Source of the DNA: Antitrichia curtipendula
Taxonomy: Eukaryota; Streptophyta; Bryopsida; Hypnales; Leucodontaceae
Direction of reading: 5' to 3'
Assembly: GCA_951230915.1 (NCBI GenBank)
Contig: OX579638.1
Span: forward strand, 16,510,696 to 16,574,695
Length of the DNA stretch: 64,000 nt
The position numbers were made by a program, and so were the translations under genes. Below are positions 58,568 through 64,000 of the stretch, one piece after another (the stretch's first letter is position 1; the number at the start of each line of letters is the position of its first letter). The notes below the pieces were generated by a model. The model did not search any database. It saw only the letters and a program-made list of their open reading frames with translations, and had not been told where the DNA came from.

Positions 58568-60560
58568 TCAAACGATTCGACCAGTCGTGGTGGTGTTGCC
58601 ATTCGCACGACCATTATCCTCATTCTCGCCAGAGATTTCTTCTAGAGACCGCTGGTTGGTCTCCGGCACCAAAAACGTGCAGAAGAAGCCTAATGCATTC
58701 ACACATCCCAGTGTGATTAAAGCGTACTTGACTCCAATGCCCTTGTGGTACCCGGGATCCACCAGTTTTTGATGTGGACTCTGAGCAGCGTACAAGAATC
58801 CGAAGGCTCCAACGATAGCACCCGCCTTCCCACATGCTGCGGAAATGCCATGACATGTGGATCGAAACCTCGCCGGGAAAAGCTCAGCAGGCACGATGAA
58901 CGTCGTGGAATTCGGTCCAAAGTTGGCAAAGAAAAACGTCAGCGCGTACAGGATGACGAAGGCGATGTGGTTGTGGTGTTTGAGAGTGTTGTAAGGGATA
59001 CTAAGCGCGAACATGAAGACGGTCATGAAGAAAAAGCCTTGAAGCTGAATGATCCAGCGGCCGATGTGATCGATGAGAGCCACGGTGACCCAGTAGCCTG
59101 GATTCAGGGAAACAAGAGGGTCAGTGTATTGCAAACCCATGAAAATGTAAGAAACGCCATAGATCTTGTGAAATTTTCGGACTGTAGTAGAAGGAAATCC
59201 TCTTAGCTGTATAAGAGAAAGAGTTGTAAAGAGCTGTGAGACCAAGTGTGTAAGAAAGAGTTGTAGAATGAAAGGAGCATCACGGACCGGGAACTGTGGA
59301 GCACAGCGCGATTAACGTCTGCGCGCGCGCAATGCGGTAGACTTCGTGCACGGCGCTCATAGTTTTGGCTGCAGGGATCCATCCGATGGCCGAAAACACG
59401 TCCTTCTGAAACAAATTTTGCGAGTAGAAAGCGATGTCCAGCAAGAACCAGCAAGTGGTGGTTCCCAACAAGTGCCTCCCGTGGCGTCTCATAAACTCGG
59501 CGCTGAAGAGCTTGTACTGGATGTGCGGCTCCACGGTGCCAGCGGCTTCCGCCTCGATGTTCACGTTAAGCACTTTGCCCATGTCCGCCGCGGCTTGCTT
59601 GGTGTTGCCCTCGATCAAAGCGGTGTAGCGAGCAGTTTCCGGCATCTTCATGCGGTAGTAGAAAGTGGCGAGCGCAGGGAACGCGCCCAGCGCGAAGATG
59701 AAGCGCCACAGGAAGTCAGCTTCGCGCGGGGTGGAGGCGATGGGGTCTTGAGCGAAGGTGGGCACCTTATAAATGTGGTTGAAGATGGAAGACGAGATGA
59801 TGCCGACTGCGCCAGCAGCCAAGATTCCAACGCCTTGCATCGCGAACACGGCGGCAACGAATGCGCCTCGGGTCTTGGTGTTGGCGTACTCGGACATAAT
59901 CGTGGCACTCAAGGGATAGTCGCCTCCAATGCCGAAACCCAACCAAAACCTGCACAATGAACACCAAGAAGTGCACGAAATTCATGAGTATCGCTCATCC
60001 TCCCAGAGACATGACAATTGCTACGGCAAGGCGCTCACATCCTCAAGCAAGCCTGTACTGTACAACAATGCATAATCCAACCAAACACAAAACACAACAT
60101 CAAATTCATGAGCGCCATCACCAACATTCATGGATCCCGTTCATGAATCCGTTCCGGACCTGAAGAAGCAGAGGGTGGTCATCACAGCCTTGGGCGTGGT
60201 GCCGAACGAGCATCCCGAGGCGATGGAGAAGACGATCATGAGGAGAAGCGTCACTCCGTAAACTTTCTTCCGCCCGAGCTTGTCACCCAACCAGCCGAAG
60301 AAGAGCTGGCCGAAGAGCGTGCCCACCAGCGCCACGCCGTTGAGCGCGGAGTTCACGCCCGCGGGCAAGATCCCCGGCTTCTTCGTGGCCGGGTTGTAGT
60401 AGTAGAGTCGGCCCAGCAGCTTGGTCACAATGGAGATGCAGAACAAGTCGTAAGCGTCCGTGAAGAAGCCCATACCCGCGATGATGATGGTCGTGAAATG
60501 GTACCATTGCGTCTTGGCCTTGTCGAGCGCCGTCAACACTTCCAAGTTCTGGCCCGCCAT
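58568..60560 (-). CDS. High-affinity phosphate transporter, PHT1 family
   Basis: PHT1 proteins are plasma-membrane H+/phosphate symporters of the major facilitator superfamily, mainly for uptake. Three exons (60560-60160, 59949-59288 and 59097-58568) join in phase over introns of 210 and 190 bases and encode 530 residues, the family norm. The N terminus [20 protein letters not shown] is typical. TDAYDLF carries Asp35/Asp38 of the first helix, and the PHT1 signature [13 protein letters not shown] lies at residues 142-154 across the first splice. [10 protein letters not shown] starts the central loop, and [37 protein letters not shown] and [17 protein letters not shown] follow. About twelve hydrophobic segments are present. 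Nothing indicates damage. Which PHT1 member it is, and any phosphate-responsive control, is not shown by the sequence. Confidence 0.96.
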
Positions 60561-61930
60561 CTTGACCGACGAATGTCACTCACTCTCTCCGCTTTTCGTG
60601 TCCCCTCTGATCACAATCGCTGCGTCACTCCTGCATCGAGACACCCGCAAAAAGCATTAGGAATTCGGAAGTCAAAAGCGGTGGAGGGAGTAACTGCAAC
60701 TACCGTCGTGAGGACGATCATCAACGAGACTCTCTACCGTTACGCCACTCGCAGGCGGTTACTGAACCCGATTCTCAGGCATTCCACAAAATGGGTCACA
60801 CACCAGCAAATCCACACACCTACGTCTCCTAAACACAAATGCACGTCCACGGCTACAAATCCAAATCCACACTCCTCCCTCTCAATAATGAATGTCCACC
60901 CATTCTTCCCACAGACCCAGTCTCACTAGTTCTCCACTTCTACCACCACATCCCAACCAATATTTCCTGTCCAATTCACACACCACTAAAACCAACTGCC
61001 ACCCCTCTCTCTCCCCCCTACTCGCAAGCCCCTCCAACACACCTACATTCCCAATCCAGTACACAGAATTCGCATTCTCCACTTCCTCAACCCGCACGTC
61101 AAAGAAAAAAAAAAGAATCCCCAAACTCAACAAAACGATTCACGCCACTGCCAATTCCCACCCCCAAAAGCAACTCATCTCGCAATGCGCCCCCATTTCA
61201 ATTCTCACCCCACCCCACCCCACCCCACCCCACCCACAAGGTCTCCCCTCACAAGACCAGAATCTCCCAACCTCCAAAAAGCTCCAAACTTCCCCACAGC
61301 AAGAAGAAAGCGCCCAAGATTCCAAGAGATTCAAAGCTGTAGGTCCCAAGACTCTCAACAATAAAAAAAAACTCCAAAATTCCTGACCCCAGCACCCAAA
61401 GCTGAGCGAGCTTATTCACACTTGAAAGCGCTCCGCGAGCACCCACCTGAAGCACTACTACTACTGCCCAATCCTACAAGAGGGAAGTCTCACCATGGCC
61501 TAAAAGTTCGTTAGGGAGAGTCCCTGCGCTCGATGATTGCACATGTTTCTGCGGTGTGGGGCAATGGGAGGAAATCATATTATAGGAAGCGGGGAGCCAG
61601 AGGCGAAGTAGGGGAAGCGGCTTGCGAGGTGGGGCAAGGGTTGTCCGTGAAAGGGGAGGAATCTGTCGCTGGGCGCTGGTGGGCGGGCGGGCGAGCGGAC
61701 GCTGACTGCTCGTCGTCGGGGGCCAAGGGCCAACTGAAGGACCACAAATGCAGCGCGTTTCCGGGGCCGGGGCCGGGAACGGTGAACGGTGAGAGGCGTT
61801 GCGGGGCAGTTGCACCTTGCGCCTTGCGAGTTCTGTTCGCGGGCGGCTGCGTGCGCGGCCCTACTGAATCTCTCGTGAGGAGGGTTGACAGTTCGGTGGG
61901 AGAGGGCATTCAATTGGGTGGGCGAAGCTT
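60561..61930 (-). promoter_or_regulatory. PHT1 upstream region
   Basis: This is the upstream flank of the transporter: a C-rich stretch at 60840-61300 and a strongly GC-rich block at 61590-61900. I saw no clear match to the phosphate-starvation P1BS pattern GNATATNC by eye. Frames of 100-167 codons here on both strands are composition artefacts. The transcription start is not located. Confidence 0.4.
61203..61236. repeat. (CACCC)n microsatellite
   Basis: A run of five to six CACCC units lies in the PHT1 upstream region. Confidence 0.85.
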
Positions 61931-62398
61931 ATCCCCTAATCAGTGTTCGGGAAGTTTTTTTTAGTTTTACCGGCTAATTTCCTCCAATTTCCATACTGAA
62001 CCGGTTTTTCAAGCACCGAGTCAGTTATTTTCTCTTTTTTCCATTCAAAATAAAAAATTTATAGACATTTTCACCGGTTTTTTGCCAATGTTTTCAATCT
62101 GCAACCGGGTTTTATCCCAATTCCACCGGCTAACATTGAACTAGCTGCCGGTTCTTCCCGGACATTGCCCCTAATTGTGCTAGAGAATGCGTCATGTGAG
62201 GTGCATATTATAAATGAGCAAACCCCTAGGTGAGCCTGGCAAGGATAAACTCTTGCATAAAATGTGTCCCACACGGCACGTTTTCTAATGTTAAGACCAA
62301 TTTCTTACCATTCCTATAACATTTTTTGGGATAGAAACAATCCCCCTACGATAGAATTGGTTGTTGTTGTTAATTCTGCATTTGAATTTTTCCTTTAA
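61931..62398. other. Spacer with repeated ACCGG words
   Basis: Between 61970 and 62155 the word ACCGG or CCGGT recurs about eight times within AT-rich sequence. No gene. Confidence 0.4.
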
Positions 62399-62619
62399 CC
62401 CTTAAATGATGGGCTCATAACTGTGGAAATCATTCGTTTTGACACCATGTGAATTGTTGGATTAAAATAATGCAAAAGCACTCATTGGAAGTCAAACTAC
62501 TGTAGATGATCTTCCCTTTTCCCTCAAAATTTGGAGGATGAATAGTTGCACTCCTATCCTACACATGAGATTCTCTTGTCATTCATCGGCCGCAAAACGT
62601 CCGCCTTGACATTTAAGGG
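62399..62619 (-). mobile_element. 222-base TTAA-flanked MITE, copy 2
   Basis: This 221-base element has perfect 10-base terminal inverted repeats, CCCTTAAATG and CATTTAAGGG, flanked by TTAA on both sides (62395-62398 and 62620-62623). Its complement aligns with the element at 15298-15519 through GGACGTTTTGCG, GAATGACAA and AGTGCAACT. Copy 2 keeps better ends than copy 1. Non-coding; piggyBac-like ends and target. Confidence 0.85.
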
Positions 62620-62671
62620 TTAAAACATCAAAATTAGTGGATATTGCTTTTAACATGCAGGAAATGATTGT

Positions 62672-62692
62672 GGGGGGGGGGGGGGGGGGGGG
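62672..62692. repeat. 21-base G homopolymer
   Basis: An uninterrupted run of G in AT-rich surroundings. It may be inexact in length because such runs are error-prone in sequencing. Confidence 0.9.
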
Positions 62693-63890
62693 ACGGGATT
62701 AATCCTACTTCATTTGGAATGTAAAAAAGGATAGGATAGGAAAAATAGATAGGATAAGGAATTCTGACGTGGAATTTTTGGGCATAAAGTCTTGTTGCCT
62801 AGAAGGCATTATGTGAAGCCTCATTTGCAAAGGGCAGAGGGGACTAAGAACCAAAAAATTTAAGTCAAGGTTTCCTACTTAGTGTAAAGAACAGTTAGGA
62901 GGATTCTTTTTAAGTTCCTATGGCAAAAAAATTGTAAAATAGCCTTCAACCAAAGATAACCAGGGTAAGACACTTGCCCAATCAAAATCTTGAAATTGTA
63001 CAAAGAAGGCGCCTTGAAAACGCAAAAAGATCTTCTAGGAAATTCTTTACAAAAGACTGCATTATACTACATCAAGATTTTTATTTGGTATCAAAATGAA
63101 CAATTGTTTAACACGAAGATTAGTATGACCAATTTAAGAATGCCACCCTTGCACACCTCAAATGCTAAATTTATCCTTTGATTTATACAATTTTCAACTT
63201 CTTATTTTGTAAGATGATATATATTGAAAAAATATCTTCAATGAGTGCACCTTGGAGTGAATCTTTTAGGTATGTTTTACACTTTAAGGGTAAGATTAGT
63301 ATTTTTTATAATTGCTTATTGTAATGAAGTTAGTTTTTTTAATAGTAAAAAAATTAAAATATTGATTTTTCAAACATGTTTCAAGAAAATAAAATAATTT
63401 AGAGACTTAGAAAATAAATATAGCGTATGCATAGAAAATCGAAAGAATAATTTTGAAATATTATAAATTTGAAAAACTTGAGGAATAAATTTATAATTTT
63501 GGAAGAAAATTTATGTAGTATGCTTCTAATATGTACATATTCAAATTCATCATATAAGTCAATTGAGCTTCAAAGGGAATATTTAATTTGGAACTTAATT
63601 AGTAGAATTGTCCTTCTACTACAATTATACATCGATAATTCAATAAATATATATTTTTTCTTAAGTATCTAACTTTTGTATTCTAAAAAGATATAAACAA
63701 AAAATAAATAAACTCTACTTTATTAAATCAATTTCATTTTCTATATCTATAATATTATAGATCCTAGACTAGACCTCTTTGCAACATAGAGATTATTTAT
63801 GACAATTATAGAATGTCATAAATGTGTATATATATTTTTTAAATTTTTAAATTAAATTTTTTTTTAAGTTTTTAAAAAAAAATTTAATGG
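62693..63890. other. AT-rich desert
   Basis: No gene, RNA or ended element is recognisable. Confidence 0.45.
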
Positions 63891-63894
63891 ATAA

Positions 63895-64000
63895 TTTGAG
63901 TATCAACTTGAAAGATGAAATGACATCTTCGACATCAACTTTGGAAGATTAAGTGAAAATAACATTGATTTTGGATGATGAAGTGATATCTTCAATAAGC
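63895..64000. repeat. Start of a short-unit minisatellite running off the window
   Basis: Two to three imperfect units of about 40 bases share GATGAA(A/G)TGA, ATCTTC and AACTTTGGA/ATTTTGGA. The word set resembles the degenerate satellite words at 45600-45790. The array is cut by the window end. Confidence 0.55.

Noticed and set aside
58745..60929. Long frames (143-204 codons) antisense to and upstream of PHT1
   Set aside because: They mirror the codon bias of the transporter or lie in C-rich promoter sequence and match no family.

Overview
The window is nuclear DNA of a land plant or close streptophyte relative. It carries spliced genes with GT-AG introns of roughly 140-800 bases, a plastid-targeted omega-6 fatty acid desaturase, a plant-type reticulon and a PHT1 phosphate transporter. 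Gene islands are fairly GC-rich and are separated by long AT-rich deserts packed with short DNA-transposon relics. Short introns, compact genes and the lack of recognisable LTR retrotransposon coding sequence would suit a bryophyte such as a moss, but that is inference and no species is claimed.

Layout. 1-17.3 kb is a repeat desert with a dead Tc1/mariner transposase, several copies of a roughly 900-base TTAA-flanked repeat (family R), a Harbinger-like MITE, and a small GC-rich island near 8.1-8.9 kb that looks like the broken 5' end of a gene. 17.7-20.2 kb holds a five-exon reticulon-like gene (minus) with a GC-rich leader. 20.3-32 kb is a second desert, with more family-R copies, a hAT-like MITE with a clean 8-base target duplication, a family ending in CTAAGGTAG, and a GC-rich foldback. 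32.8-36.5 kb is a complete ten-exon FAD6-type gene (plus). 39.3-41.5 kb holds a divergent pair: heat shock factor binding protein (minus) and a two-exon gene for a 94-residue protein of unknown function (plus), sharing an intergenic region with a degenerate internal duplication. 42-48.6 kb is repetitive: an 84-95 base satellite, an inverted repeat interrupted by a 450-base foldback element whose centre is a perfect 80-base-arm hairpin, and a decayed protein kinase pseudogene. 52.2-54.8 kb is a four-exon gene for an acidic, low-complexity protein with repeated short LxARxxALK-like motifs. 58.6-60.6 kb is a complete three-exon PHT1 phosphate transporter (minus). The end is desert again, with a second copy of a 222-base TTAA-flanked MITE, a 21-base G run, and the start of another minisatellite.

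The genes do not form a pathway. They are unrelated housekeeping functions: ER membrane shaping, plastid lipid desaturation, heat-shock factor attenuation and phosphate uptake. The most unusual content is the mobile-element record. It includes elements with TTAA target duplications and CCC-starting ends, which resemble piggyBac-type elements and are not typical of plant genomes. There is also a series of foldbacks near genes, one of which contains the predicted 5' splice site of FAD6 intron 2. I saw no CRISPR array, rRNA or convincing tRNA gene. Splice sites were placed by reading frame and family similarity, without transcript data.
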